Below, in pieces: positions 20,264-28,265 of a stretch of 64,000 bases of DNA (positions are counted from its first letter, which is position 1; each line of letters starts with the position of its first letter). The DNA lies in the NCBI RefSeq assembly GCF_001466725.1, contig NZ_CP013650.1, positions 2,728,001 to 2,792,000 on the forward strand, written 5' to 3'. A model generated the notes under the pieces. The model saw nothing but the letters and a program-made list of their open reading frames with translations, had not been told where the DNA came from and did not search any database. Both the position numbers and the translations under genes were made by a program. Origin of the DNA: Lacimicrobium alkaliphilum. Lineage in GTDB: Bacteria; Pseudomonadota; Gammaproteobacteria; Enterobacterales; Alteromonadaceae.

Positions 20264-20330
20264 AATAAATCATGAATATAACTTTTTGGCTGACACTCTT
20301 TTAATGAGTGCCCACACAGATTGTCTTGTT

Positions 20331-20348
20331 GCTAATTGTTAAAGAACA
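20331..20348 (-). promoter_or_regulatory. rrn leader boxA antitermination site
   Basis: The minus strand reads TGTTCTTTAACAATTAGC, close to the E. coli rrn boxA TGCTCTTTAACA. It lies about 70 nt upstream of 16S. Confidence 0.88.
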
Positions 20349-20393
20349 GTTCGCTCAAAAGCACCTTCAAGGCCTCTCTCAAGCGGGACGCGC

Positions 20394-20421
20394 ATTTTAC
20401 GCTATCCGGGGTCACTGTCAA
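20394..20421 (-). promoter_or_regulatory. rrn promoter P2
   Basis: The minus strand carries TTGACA, a 16-bp spacer and TAAAAT, followed by the GC-rich discriminator GCGCGTCCC typical of stringently controlled rRNA promoters. Confidence 0.85.
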
Positions 20422-20561
20422 GGTGTTTTGCGCCAATTAGTAACACTAATCGTCAACGCTAACCCCTTCACGTTCCTTATGATGATAGCAGCCAAACTGC
20501 CATCCCCTTCGGTCGTCATCCTGACCCGGCGTAAGCATCTTACCCCGTCGAAGTGGCGCGC

Positions 20562-20589
20562 ATTTTACAGAGAACAGAACCCGGTGCAA
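20562..20589 (-). promoter_or_regulatory. rrn promoter P1
   Basis: The minus strand carries TTGCAC, a 16-bp spacer and TAAAAT, then GCGCGCCAC. The -10, discriminator and spacer length match the P2 promoter 168 bp downstream. Confidence 0.82.
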
Positions 20590-20769
20590 GGGAAAAATGA
20601 CGCTTTTGTGTCAACTGCTCACATTTGCGACAATTTGGTTGATTTTTCTGTCCCGAATGAAAATAAGGCTACTGGTCATTGTTTAAATCTGCGCAATAGT
20701 TGGCCTCGGGTGAATTAATGAGTACCATATCGGTGCTATTAACTTTTCAATTACATTTTAGGTAGTTAC

Positions 20770-21240
20770 ATGAATCCATCTTTTCTTCTTTATATACTTG
20801 TTGCTGGCATTCTTGCCATATTGGCCTTCTTTTTATTTCCTGCTGAGTTGCTCCTGTCAAATCAGGCTTTAGCTTTAGGCCTGCTCGTTGGCGGTATTGT
20901 ATCGCCACAACTGGCAAAACTCTTTGTACGCACTGCTGTCCAGCCTTCGGATAAAAGTTCAACGCCGCCTTCCTCTTTTACCGGTGAGCGTAAAACACTT
21001 TACGTCGGCAATCTCCCGTATCGCGCAAGCGAACAGGAAGTATCAGACCATTTTGCCTCTCATGGTGAAGTTGTGTCGGTGAGGCTGATGAAGGATCGCC
21101 GTACCGGCAAGAGAAAGGGCTACGGTTTCGTTGAAATGGCAGAAAAGGATGCCGAAAGTGCAGTTTCTGCATTAAATGATACTGAATTTCAGGAACGCAC
21201 ATTAAAAGTGCGCATGGCCAAGGACAAGCAAGACCATTAA
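20770..21240 (+). CDS. membrane-anchored RNA recognition motif (RRM) protein
   Basis: A 156-residue protein in two parts. Residues 1-60 contain two hydrophobic segments (FLLYILVAGILAILAFFLF and ALALGLLVGGIVSPQLAKLF). After a Ser/Pro linker, residues 75-153 form a complete RRM with RNP2 (LYVGNL) and RNP1 (KGYGFVEM), including the aromatic residues used for RNA stacking. It probably binds RNA at the inner membrane. Short cold-shock-type RRM proteins are known in gammaproteobacteria; the membrane anchor is the distinctive point here. It is followed by a strong bidirectional terminator. Targets are unknown. Confidence 0.87.
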   Translation: MNPSFLLYILVAGILAILAFFLFPAELLLSNQALALGLLVGGIVSPQLAKLFVRTAVQPSDKSSTPPSSFTGERKTLYVGNLPYRASEQEVSDHFASHGEVVSVRLMKDRRTGKRKGYGFVEMAEKDAESAVSALNDTEFQERTLKVRMAKDKQDH

Positions 21241-21249
21241 TTCAGAATA

Positions 21250-21275
21250 AAAAAGCCTGCAAATGCAGGCTTTTT
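21250..21275. terminator. bidirectional rho-independent terminator
   Basis: AAAAAGCCTGC (21250-21260) and GCAGGCTTTTT (21265-21275) form a perfect stem with an AAAT loop and T tracts on both strands. It serves the convergent RRM and DUF5610 genes. Confidence 0.92.
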
Positions 21276-21276
21276 C

Positions 21277-22560
21277 TTAAACTTCAGTGGTACTTTGTGG
21301 TTGAGACAGCACTGACTGAGGTAAATTACTCATCAATTTATTGTTGAATGAGTGAAAACGATTAATCGCTTCCAGCAAATCCGGTGTTTGTACATCCGGC
21401 ATTTTATTCACCAATCCATTAATCAGATTCTCGTAGCTTTCTCTGTCTGGCAGGTTTTGCTGCGCCTTATCTGCCATATTCAGCATCCGCTCAAGGTAAT
21501 GAGACACCGTTTTTATCGGCCCCAGCCCCTCCTGACCGCGGCTCATATCATCATTATGAGAGACAGATTCATAGGTCTGGATCACTTTGGTTTGCTCATT
21601 TCTGCTCAATTGTAATGCATAGCTGGTAAGCTCCGAATCATCAAAGCCCAGCTTAAGAGCCTGATTAAAAGCCTCTTCAACATTGCCATTGTAAAACTCA
21701 TCAGCCACATCAGCGGCATCGCCCACCAGTTCACCGATGGCACTTAGCTCCGACTCGTCAAGCTCACCTCGTACCGAGAAACTAAAGGCATTGGCCTGAT
21801 AAAACTGATAACTCTGGCTGGCAGTAAAGCTGAAATTGTTGTCCGTGCTTTGCTGTTCACCTTCGGCCCCGGCCTGATTCTCAGAAGATTGGCCGGAAGT
21901 CATCAGGCTTTGATGAAAAGCAAACTGAGTACTATCCTCAAAACGAATAGTCACTTCGTCCCCATCTTTTGTGGTGATACTCAATTCACTGTTATCTTCT
22001 CTCGTATAACTGAAAGATTCAGTGACTGACTGACTTTGCAGAGACTGGCCGAAGATTTTCTGCTCCAGGGATTGCAACCCATCTTCAATCAAGTCCTGAC
22101 TTTTCTTTATTCCTGTTGAAATTTCTTCATTCATCATGCCACCAAGATCCTTTTCAGCCATTTTAACGCCCTTGAGAACACCCTGGCGTGCCTGATCAAA
22201 CATGCTTGTCAACTTGTCTTCATCGGCGCCTTTTGCCTGAGCATTTTTTATGGCCCCGCCAACAAAGTTCAGTACATTCTTGGCAATCTCTTCAAAGTCA
22301 AATAACGGCTTTTCCTCTTCCTTGGGGCGCTCAAACTTCGGACGCTTTCCCTCTAAGACTAAATTCTCATTCAGCGCTGTACTGAATACGGCCATGCCGA
22401 CAAATTTACCCGATGCCATACTTTGAGACAGTGTCACGGCACTGGCTGGTTGACTGGCAGCCTGACGTAACCCGGCCTCACGTAACTGATTTTGCACGTC
22501 GGAGCGCCCGGACTGCTGAGCCCTGTCACTCATAAATGCCTTAATTTCACCTAAGTTCAT
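21277..22560 (-). CDS. DUF5610-like protein, unknown function
   Basis: A 427-residue soluble protein, largely polar and Gln/Ser-rich, with no signal peptide. The segment around residues 90-150 (FEEIAKNVLNFVGGAIKNAQ, then GADEDKLTSMFDQARQGVLKG) resembles the DUF5610 domain found in marine gammaproteobacteria. The remainder has a central beta-rich part (SITTKDGDEVTIRFEDSTQF) and a helical C-terminus. It is monocistronic, convergent with the RRM gene and divergent from trmA. The family call rests on recall of the domain and its function is not known; flagellar or surface roles have been guessed for such proteins but nothing here shows it. Confidence 0.7.
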   Translation of the reverse strand: MNLGEIKAFMSDRAQQSGRSDVQNQLREAGLRQAASQPASAVTLSQSMASGKFVGMAVFSTALNENLVLEGKRPKFERPKEEEKPLFDFEEIAKNVLNFVGGAIKNAQAKGADEDKLTSMFDQARQGVLKGVKMAEKDLGGMMNEEISTGIKKSQDLIEDGLQSLEQKIFGQSLQSQSVTESFSYTREDNSELSITTKDGDEVTIRFEDSTQFAFHQSLMTSGQSSENQAGAEGEQQSTDNNFSFTASQSYQFYQANAFSFSVRGELDESELSAIGELVGDAADVADEFYNGNVEEAFNQALKLGFDDSELTSYALQLSRNEQTKVIQTYESVSHNDDMSRGQEGLGPIKTVSHYLERMLNMADKAQQNLPDRESYENLINGLVNKMPDVQTPDLLEAINRFHSFNNKLMSNLPQSVLSQPQSTTEV

Positions 22561-22695
22561 GATAGATTCCTCCCACCTCGGTAACTATATCGGCCCCTGC
22601 AGTACAAATATTAGTCTTTTTGAATAAAAAGCAGTGATGGCAATCTGCCCGGGCCTTTTGCTAGAATCTGCCGCCCATTTTACGAGGACTTCGGC

Positions 22696-23796
22696 ATGCG
22701 ACCTACAGAGATTGACAGTAGCGACTATCAAAACCTGCTAACTGAAAAGGCGGGGCAATTAAAAGTGCGCTTTAGCGGGTTTGACTGCCCGGAACTGGAA
22801 GTCTTTCCCTCTGCACCTGTTAATTATCGCATGCGTGCCGAATTCAGGGTCTGGCATCAGGATGATGATCTTTTCCATATTATGTTTGACCCAAACACTA
22901 AGGAAAAATATCGTGTCGATACTTTCCCGCCCGCCAGCACATTAATCAATGCTGTGATGCAGGATCTTATACCACTGCTGAAGTCTGACGATTGCGCACG
23001 ACGTAAGCTCTACCAGATCGATTATCTCAGTACGCTAAGCGACCAGATTCTGGTCAGCCTGATTTATCATCGCCCTCTTGATGAACAGTGGCAGCAAAGT
23101 ATCGCGCCAATTCTGGCCGAATTGAGGAAAAAGTATCACATTGATATTGTCGGCAGAGCCAGAAAACAGCAGTGGCACCTGGATCGAAACTTCGTTATTG
23201 AAACCCTCAACATAAAGGGTAAAGAGCTACATTTTAAGCAGATCGAAAACAGCTTCACCCAACCTAACGCCGATGTGAATCAGAAAATGATTGAGTGGGC
23301 ACTGGATGTTACGAAGGGATGCAACGGGGATCTGCTTGAACTTTATTGTGGTCTGGGCAATTTCACGCTGCCACTGGCGCAAAACTTCAACCGGGTGTTA
23401 GCCACAGAAATATCAAAGACATCAGTAACAGCCGCCAACGATAATCTGACACTGAATCAGATTGATAATGTTACTGTAATTCGCATGTCCAGCGAAGAGT
23501 TTACTCAGGCTTTAAACGGCGAGAGAACTTTCAGGCGGTTGCAAGATGTGGATATTCATTCTTTTAACTGTACGACAGTGCTGGTTGATCCACCCAGGGC
23601 CGGCCTGGATCCCGATACCTGTAATTTAGTCAGTCAGTACGACAATATTGTCTATATTTCCTGTAATCCAGAAACACTGATTGATAATCTACAATCTTTG
23701 ACTCAAACCCACTCGATTAAACGATTTGCCCTGTTCGACCAGTTTCCTTATACCCACCATACAGAATGTGGGGTTTTTCTGCAGGGCAAGAAATAG
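22696..23796 (+). CDS. trmA: tRNA (uracil-5-)-methyltransferase
   Basis: TrmA makes ribothymidine at position 54 of tRNAs using S-adenosylmethionine. The 366-residue protein has the SAM motif LLELYCGLGNFTLPLAQ near 214, the DPPRAGLDPDT motif near 298 and the catalytic cysteine in IVYISCNPETL near 323. The N-terminal part matches TrmA (YRMRAEFRVWHQDDDLFHIMF). GAGGA lies 10 nt before the ATG. In E. coli trmA also neighbours fabR and sthA, so the locus is partly conserved. Confidence 0.96.
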   Translation: MRPTEIDSSDYQNLLTEKAGQLKVRFSGFDCPELEVFPSAPVNYRMRAEFRVWHQDDDLFHIMFDPNTKEKYRVDTFPPASTLINAVMQDLIPLLKSDDCARRKLYQIDYLSTLSDQILVSLIYHRPLDEQWQQSIAPILAELRKKYHIDIVGRARKQQWHLDRNFVIETLNIKGKELHFKQIENSFTQPNADVNQKMIEWALDVTKGCNGDLLELYCGLGNFTLPLAQNFNRVLATEISKTSVTAANDNLTLNQIDNVTVIRMSSEEFTQALNGERTFRRLQDVDIHSFNCTTVLVDPPRAGLDPDTCNLVSQYDNIVYISCNPETLIDNLQSLTQTHSIKRFALFDQFPYTHHTECGVFLQGKK

Positions 23797-23801
23797 TTTC
23801 T

Positions 23802-24419
23802 TTACTCCGGGGCATGCTGACTTTTGCCAGCATAAAATGACGCTCCTTTGGCAATAATGCGCAATTGCTGAATTAGCCGCTGAGCCTGGACGTCCCTCTG
23901 CGCAGAGCTGGCATCAATGACCTCTGCTCCGGCGCTGAACACCAGTTTCACCATTGCCTCAGCCTGCAGACTGGCCAGATTCCTACTGAGACCGGTATGA
24001 TTTGCAGTATAGTCGCTGAGCTCTTCAATAAAATGCTGAATTTCTCTTAATACCGCGGCTCTGAACGCCGGCGATGTGCCTGAGTGTTCCCTTAGCAACA
24101 ATCTGAATTCATTGCTGTTGGCTACCACAAACTCCATAAAGGTGTTTACAGAGGTGGTGATGACACCGCCCCCCGCATCGATTCTGGACCTGGCCTGTCG
24201 CATGAGTTGGCGCAGCGCCAAACCCGCTTCGTCCACTAATGTCAGACCTAACTCATCTATGTCTTTGAAATGACGATAAAATGAAGTAGGTGCTATGCCT
24301 GCCGCCCGTGCAATTTCCCGCAGACTCACGCTGGAGAGGCTCCGTTGCTCATCGAGCAAGTTAAACGCCGCATCGATTATTGCCCTGCGGGTTTTCAGTT
24401 TCTGTTGCTGACGTCTCAT
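23802..24419 (-). CDS. fabR: TetR-family repressor of unsaturated fatty acid synthesis (FabR)
   Basis: A 205-residue regulator closely resembles E. coli FabR. The helix-turn-helix contains [20 protein letters not shown] (about residues 32-51), and the following ligand domain has [32 protein letters not shown] and [12 protein letters not shown]. FabR senses acyl-thioester pools and represses unsaturated fatty acid genes. Two adjacent sites matching the FabR palindrome lie upstream of the divergent desaturase gene, so that gene is the likely local target. It converges on trmA with a 5-bp gap. Confidence 0.94.
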   Translation of the reverse strand: MRRQQQKLKTRRAIIDAAFNLLDEQRSLSSVSLREIARAAGIAPTSFYRHFKDIDELGLTLVDEAGLALRQLMRQARSRIDAGGGVITTSVNTFMEFVVANSNEFRLLLREHSGTSPAFRAAVLREIQHFIEELSDYTANHTGLSRNLASLQAEAMVKLVFSAGAEVIDASSAQRDVQAQRLIQQLRIIAKGASFYAGKSQHAPE

Positions 24420-24490
24420 TCTGAGTAAACTTTTTGTCTAAGGAATTCAAAAGTGTGTGTCAGTGTATCACCAAATAGTATGATCTTTGC

Positions 24491-24519
24491 TTGCCTCAGC
24501 CACACAAACTGGATAAATT
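24491..24519 (+). promoter_or_regulatory. candidate sigma-70 promoter of the desaturase gene
   Basis: TTGCCT (24491-24496), a 17-bp spacer and TAAATT (24514-24519) immediately precede the two FabR-type boxes, so a bound repressor would cover the transcription start. Confidence 0.55.
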
Positions 24520-24555
24520 AGCGCACACTTGTTCGCTAGCGCACAGTTGTACGCT
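24520..24555 (+). promoter_or_regulatory. two adjacent FabR-type operators
   Basis: AGCGCACACTTGTTCGCT (24520-24537) and AGCGCACAGTTGTACGCT (24538-24555) abut without a gap. Both match the known FabR/DesT palindrome of the form AGCGTACA-N2-TGTACGCT in length and half-sites. Confidence 0.87.
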
Positions 24556-24577
24556 CAAATTAAGTTATACTCAATAC

Positions 24578-25705
24578 ATGCAAAAACCTGCCCTGATTCT
24601 GACCAATGTTGTACTGTTTTCTGTCACCTCGCTGATTTGTCTGCTGTTAGTTCCTTTGGAAGCCATTACAAAAGGATTCGATAGTACAGAAATTATTGCC
24701 TGTATCATCCTGATCTGGTTTTCGGGCCTGTCGATCACGGCTGGATATCATCGGCTGTGGGCCCACAAAGCGTATGATGCCCACCCTCTGATTAAAGTGC
24801 TGTTTGCCCTCGGTGGCGCTCTGGCACTGCAAAACAGCATACTGCACTGGGCATCCGATCATCGTGTTCACCATAAACATGTAGACGACAATGACAGGGA
24901 TCCCTATTCCGCAGGAAGAGGGTTCTGGTTTTCTCATATCGGCTGGATGCTGAGGGAGTATCAGGCAAATCGTTATCAGGACTACAATAACTGCCGTGAC
25001 CTGCAAAAAGATAAAGTTGTTATGTGGCAACACCGGCACTACCTGGTGCTGACATTAGCTACCAACATTGGCCTGCCTGTCATGCTGGGATGGTTAAATG
25101 GAGATGTCTGGGGGATGCTGTTACTGGCGGGAGTATTAAGGCTGGCGGTAGTACACCATGTTACTTTCTTTATAAACTCCCTTGCCCATATGTGGGGTAA
25201 GCAGTCCTATACAGATAAAAACAGCGCCAGAGATAACGGCTTGCTGGCACTGTTTACCTTTGGTGAGGGCTATCACAACTTTCACCATATTTTTGAATAT
25301 GACTATCGCAACGGCATCCGCTGGTGGCATTTCGATCCTACAAAATGGTTAATTCGCGGTCTGTCCTTTATCGGGTTATCCTCAAACCTGCGAAAGGTTC
25401 CCGAACAACGCATCGAAAAAGCCAGAGTGGAAATGCAGCTCAAAAATGTACAGCGTAAAGTGGCCCATTTACCCAATGCCAGCGTTCTTAGTCAAAGGGT
25501 CCAAAAAGAATATGAACTTCTGGTAGAAAAAATGACGGCCTACTATGACATCAAAAAACGTCTGCTGGAGATAAAGAAACGCCAGGTTGCCGAGCAATAT
25601 GAGAAACTGGATCTGGATTATAAATATCGTGAGCTCAGACAGGCCTTCGTGCTGGCTAAAAGCCGTTGGATAGAAATGCACAAACTACAGACAAATTATT
25701 CGTAA
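24578..25705 (+). CDS. membrane fatty acid desaturase (acyl-CoA/acyl-lipid delta-9 type)
   Basis: A membrane di-iron desaturase of about 375 residues. Three histidine boxes are present: HRLWAHKAYD, HRVHHKHVD and HNFHH, the classic HX4H, HX2HH and HX2HH set, between hydrophobic segments. A long charged helical tail follows (about residues 280-375), rich in Lys, Glu and Arg. I start at the ATG at 24578 (MQKPALILTN) because the earlier ATG at 24491 lies in the promoter and would translate through both operators. No clear ribosome site is visible. It introduces a double bond into saturated acyl chains and is placed under FabR control by the operators upstream. Confidence 0.9.
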   Translation: MQKPALILTNVVLFSVTSLICLLLVPLEAITKGFDSTEIIACIILIWFSGLSITAGYHRLWAHKAYDAHPLIKVLFALGGALALQNSILHWASDHRVHHKHVDDNDRDPYSAGRGFWFSHIGWMLREYQANRYQDYNNCRDLQKDKVVMWQHRHYLVLTLATNIGLPVMLGWLNGDVWGMLLLAGVLRLAVVHHVTFFINSLAHMWGKQSYTDKNSARDNGLLALFTFGEGYHNFHHIFEYDYRNGIRWWHFDPTKWLIRGLSFIGLSSNLRKVPEQRIEKARVEMQLKNVQRKVAHLPNASVLSQRVQKEYELLVEKMTAYYDIKKRLLEIKKRQVAEQYEKLDLDYKYRELRQAFVLAKSRWIEMHKLQTNYS

Positions 25706-25783
25706 GCCAGCTCAGATCCCTCTTGCCTTTGCCACAAAACTCAGCAAGGCTATCATCTGCAAAGATGTTTAATGAGGGATAAT

Positions 25784-27217
25784 ATGCCAGGCAAAGCGAA
25801 AGGTAACGGCTCAGGCCAGAAACAATCATTTCAATATGACGCGGTAATCATTGGTACCGGCCCTGGCGGTGAAGGTGCCGCGATGCAGTTGGCCAAAGCA
25901 GGCAAAAGAGTCGCAGTCATTGAGCGGCATGACTCAGTTGGCGGCGGATGTACTCATTGGGGCACGATTCCATCAAAGGCGCTTCGCCACTCTGTCAGCC
26001 GTCTGATTGAATATAATACTAATCCACTGTTTAATGCTGGCGATCAGGCCATACACCTGACGTTTCAGGACATTCTCAGGCATGCCGGCGCCGTTATTCG
26101 CAAACAGAGTCGTTTGCGGGGCAGCTTCTATGCCCGTAATGATGTGCAGGTGATCCAGGGAGAAGCGTCTTTTATCGATAATCATCACATCAGCATCACC
26201 AGAAAAGATGGCTCTGTTGATCAGCTCAACACGGCACAGGTCATGATTGCCACAGGCTCGCGACCTTATACACCCTCAGATATCGATTTCAGCCATCCCA
26301 GAATCTATAACAGTGACTCCATTCTGTCACTGAAAAAGGATCCCAAGTCCATCATTATCTATGGAGCCGGTGTCATAGGTTCTGAGTATGCCTCTATTTT
26401 CCGTGGTATGGGCGTTAAAGTGGACCTGGTCAATATGCGGGACAGGCTGTTGTCTTTTCTGGACACGGAAATTTCTGATGCACTGAGCTACCACTTGTGG
26501 AACAACGGTGTGGTTATCCGCCACAACGAAGAATACGACTCCGTCGAAGGGCGGGATGACGCGGTAGTGCTTAACCTCAAATCCGGCAAAAAAATGCGCG
26601 CCGATTGTTTGCTATTTGCCAATGGTCGCACAGGCAACACAGATATGCTGAATCTGAGCGCTGTCGGACTTAAATCAGACTCAAGAGGTCAACTCAAGGT
26701 CGACGAGAACTACAAAACAGAGGCTGACAATATTTATGCTGTGGGTGATGTAATAGGTTATCCCAGTCTGGCCTCCGCAGCCTATAACCAGGGGCGTTTT
26801 GCTGCCCAGGCCATGCTCAGTGGCCATTGTCCTGCGAGCTTGGTAGAAGATATCCCGGCCGGAATCTACACCATACCGGAAATCAGTTCGGTTGGAAAAA
26901 ATGAGCAAGAGTTAACAGCACAGAAGATACCTTATGAAGTTGGCAGGGCCCAGTTTATGCACCTGGCGAGAGCCCAAATAGCCAACACTCAGGTAGGCAG
27001 TCTGAAAATCCTGTTTCACAGGGAAACCAAGAAGATTCTCGGCATTCACTGTTTCGGAGAGCGGGCTTCGGAGATCGTGCACATCGGCCAGGCTATTATG
27101 CAGCAGGAGGGTAACGCCAACACCATAGAGTATTTCGTTAATACGACCTTTAACTACCCTACTATGGCTGAAGCCTACAGGGTGGCCGCTATTAACGGAT
27201 TAAACAGGATTTTTTAG
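25784..27217 (+). CDS. sthA: soluble pyridine nucleotide transhydrogenase
   Basis: SthA is an FAD flavoprotein that moves hydride between NADPH and NAD+. The protein of about 477 residues has the FAD dinucleotide motif [13 protein letters not shown], the family signature [17 protein letters not shown] (one cysteine and a Thr in place of the usual redox-active pair), the NAD motif [13 protein letters not shown], and a C-terminal dimerisation domain. I choose the ATG at 25784, with GAGGG five bases before it, over one 12 nt upstream. sthA beside fabR and trmA matches the E. coli neighbourhood. Confidence 0.94.
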   Translation: MPGKAKGNGSGQKQSFQYDAVIIGTGPGGEGAAMQLAKAGKRVAVIERHDSVGGGCTHWGTIPSKALRHSVSRLIEYNTNPLFNAGDQAIHLTFQDILRHAGAVIRKQSRLRGSFYARNDVQVIQGEASFIDNHHISITRKDGSVDQLNTAQVMIATGSRPYTPSDIDFSHPRIYNSDSILSLKKDPKSIIIYGAGVIGSEYASIFRGMGVKVDLVNMRDRLLSFLDTEISDALSYHLWNNGVVIRHNEEYDSVEGRDDAVVLNLKSGKKMRADCLLFANGRTGNTDMLNLSAVGLKSDSRGQLKVDENYKTEADNIYAVGDVIGYPSLASAAYNQGRFAAQAMLSGHCPASLVEDIPAGIYTIPEISSVGKNEQELTAQKIPYEVGRAQFMHLARAQIANTQVGSLKILFHRETKKILGIHCFGERASEIVHIGQAIMQQEGNANTIEYFVNTTFNYPTMAEAYRVAAINGLNRIF

Positions 27218-27225
27218 CAGGAAAT

Positions 27226-27252
27226 CACCAGGGCGATGTTCGCCCTGGTAAA
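27226..27252. terminator. hairpin between sthA and a convergent small gene
   Basis: ACCAGGGCG / CGCCCTGGT form a perfect 9-bp stem in the 50-bp convergent gap. It has no clear U tract on either side, so function as a terminator is uncertain. Confidence 0.45.
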
Positions 27253-27264
27253 TGGGGATAATTT

Positions 27265-27567
27265 TTACTGGTTACGATTAGCTGCCATCAGGGCATCACG
27301 ATGAGTGACCACTTCGATAAGATAGCGTTCAGGATAAAACCTGATTGTGGCAACAGCATTCTCACCCTGTTGCATTTGTGATTGACGGGAGATTGACTGC
27401 ACCATGTCACGATACTGAATGTTCTGGTTGATTTTATCTTCAACACAGCCTGCATTAACAGCCAGTGTATCTTTGGCGACACAGTCTGTCAGTTTGTCCG
27501 TCTTATCAGCAGCTTGTGCCAGTCCGGCAAAACCGATCAGTGCGGCTGATATAATCAAATTACGCAT
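27265..27567 (-). CDS. small secreted protein, unknown function
   Basis: A 100-residue protein with a good signal peptide (MRNLIISAALIGFAGLAQAAD, cleavage after AQA). The mature part of about 80 residues has two cysteines (TDCVAKD and AGCVEDK, 12 apart) that could form a disulfide in the periplasm, then RFYPERYLIEVVTH near the end. AGGAG lies before the ATG. It is convergent with sthA. I do not recognise a family. Confidence 0.72.
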   Translation of the reverse strand: MRNLIISAALIGFAGLAQAADKTDKLTDCVAKDTLAVNAGCVEDKINQNIQYRDMVQSISRQSQMQQGENAVATIRFYPERYLIEVVTHRDALMAANRNQ

Positions 27568-27677
27568 GGTGAACTCCTACAACAACTCTTATGAGTGTAT
27601 ATACATTTTAACACCAGCTTGACCTCAAAGGCAATATTTCCTCGATCATAGATTTATGACAACAATATGACATCCGG

Positions 27678-28265
27678 ATGAATTTAATGGACTCAACACA
27701 AAATTTGTTGCAAACAATCCGCCAGTGCCGCCATTGTCAAAGGCATTTGCCTCTGGGAGCGAGGCCTGTTGTGAAGGCCTCTGGTACAGCAAAGTTACTT
27801 ATCGTTGGCCAGGCTCCGGGAACCCGGGTACACAACAGCGGCATTCCATGGAATGATGCGTCTGGCGAGAGACTGAGAGAATGGTTGGGAATCAGTGAAC
27901 ATACCTTTTACGACCAAAGCAAAATCGCCATTGTACCTATGGGGTTTTGCTATCCGGGCAAGGGCAAAAGCGGGGATCTCCCTCCACGACCGGAATGCGC
28001 GCCGATGTGGCATCCGTCCTTGTTAAAGGCGATGCCCGAAGTTGAACTGACGCTACTTATTGGTCAATATGCGCAAAATTACTATCTTGCAGATAAACAG
28101 AAGCTGACGGAGAGGGTCAGATCCTTCCATCAATATCTGCCTGGGTATTTTGTTCTGCCTCATCCATCACCGAGAAATAACCTGTGGCTGGCTAAAAACC
28201 CCTGGTTTGAAACAGAGGTAATAGAGGAGCTGAGAACCCGGATCAGACATTTACTCGCCAGCTAG
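27678..28265 (+). CDS. uracil-DNA glycosylase superfamily protein
   Basis: A 195-residue protein with the UDG-superfamily motifs LLIVGQAPGTRVHNSGIPWN (motif A region near residue 40) and VLPHPSPRN near 155. Two cysteines (CRHCQRH) at the N-terminus recall the iron-sulfur-type families 4 and 5, but the later pair of cysteines of those families is not evident; Cys93 and Cys108 are candidates. It probably acts in base-excision repair or is a relative of unknown substrate. The start may instead be the ATG 9 nt downstream. Its 3' end overlaps the convergent regulator gene by 15 bases. Confidence 0.8.
   Translation: MNLMDSTQNLLQTIRQCRHCQRHLPLGARPVVKASGTAKLLIVGQAPGTRVHNSGIPWNDASGERLREWLGISEHTFYDQSKIAIVPMGFCYPGKGKSGDLPPRPECAPMWHPSLLKAMPEVELTLLIGQYAQNYYLADKQKLTERVRSFHQYLPGYFVLPHPSPRNNLWLAKNPWFETEVIEELRTRIRHLLAS

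Larger units (their letters stand above)
20264..20769. other. rrn leader and promoter region
   Basis: This 506-bp gap holds the rrn leader (boxA and two promoters, listed separately). The plus-strand frames across it are read through these signals and are not genes. The last part (20600-20769) should contain the promoter of the plus-strand RRM gene; I see no clear match to call. Confidence 0.75.

Noticed and set aside
24566..24571. TATACT as the desaturase -10, giving a leaderless mRNA
   Set aside because: It lacks a -35 at the right distance; the TTGCCT/TAAATT pair upstream of the FabR boxes is a better promoter.
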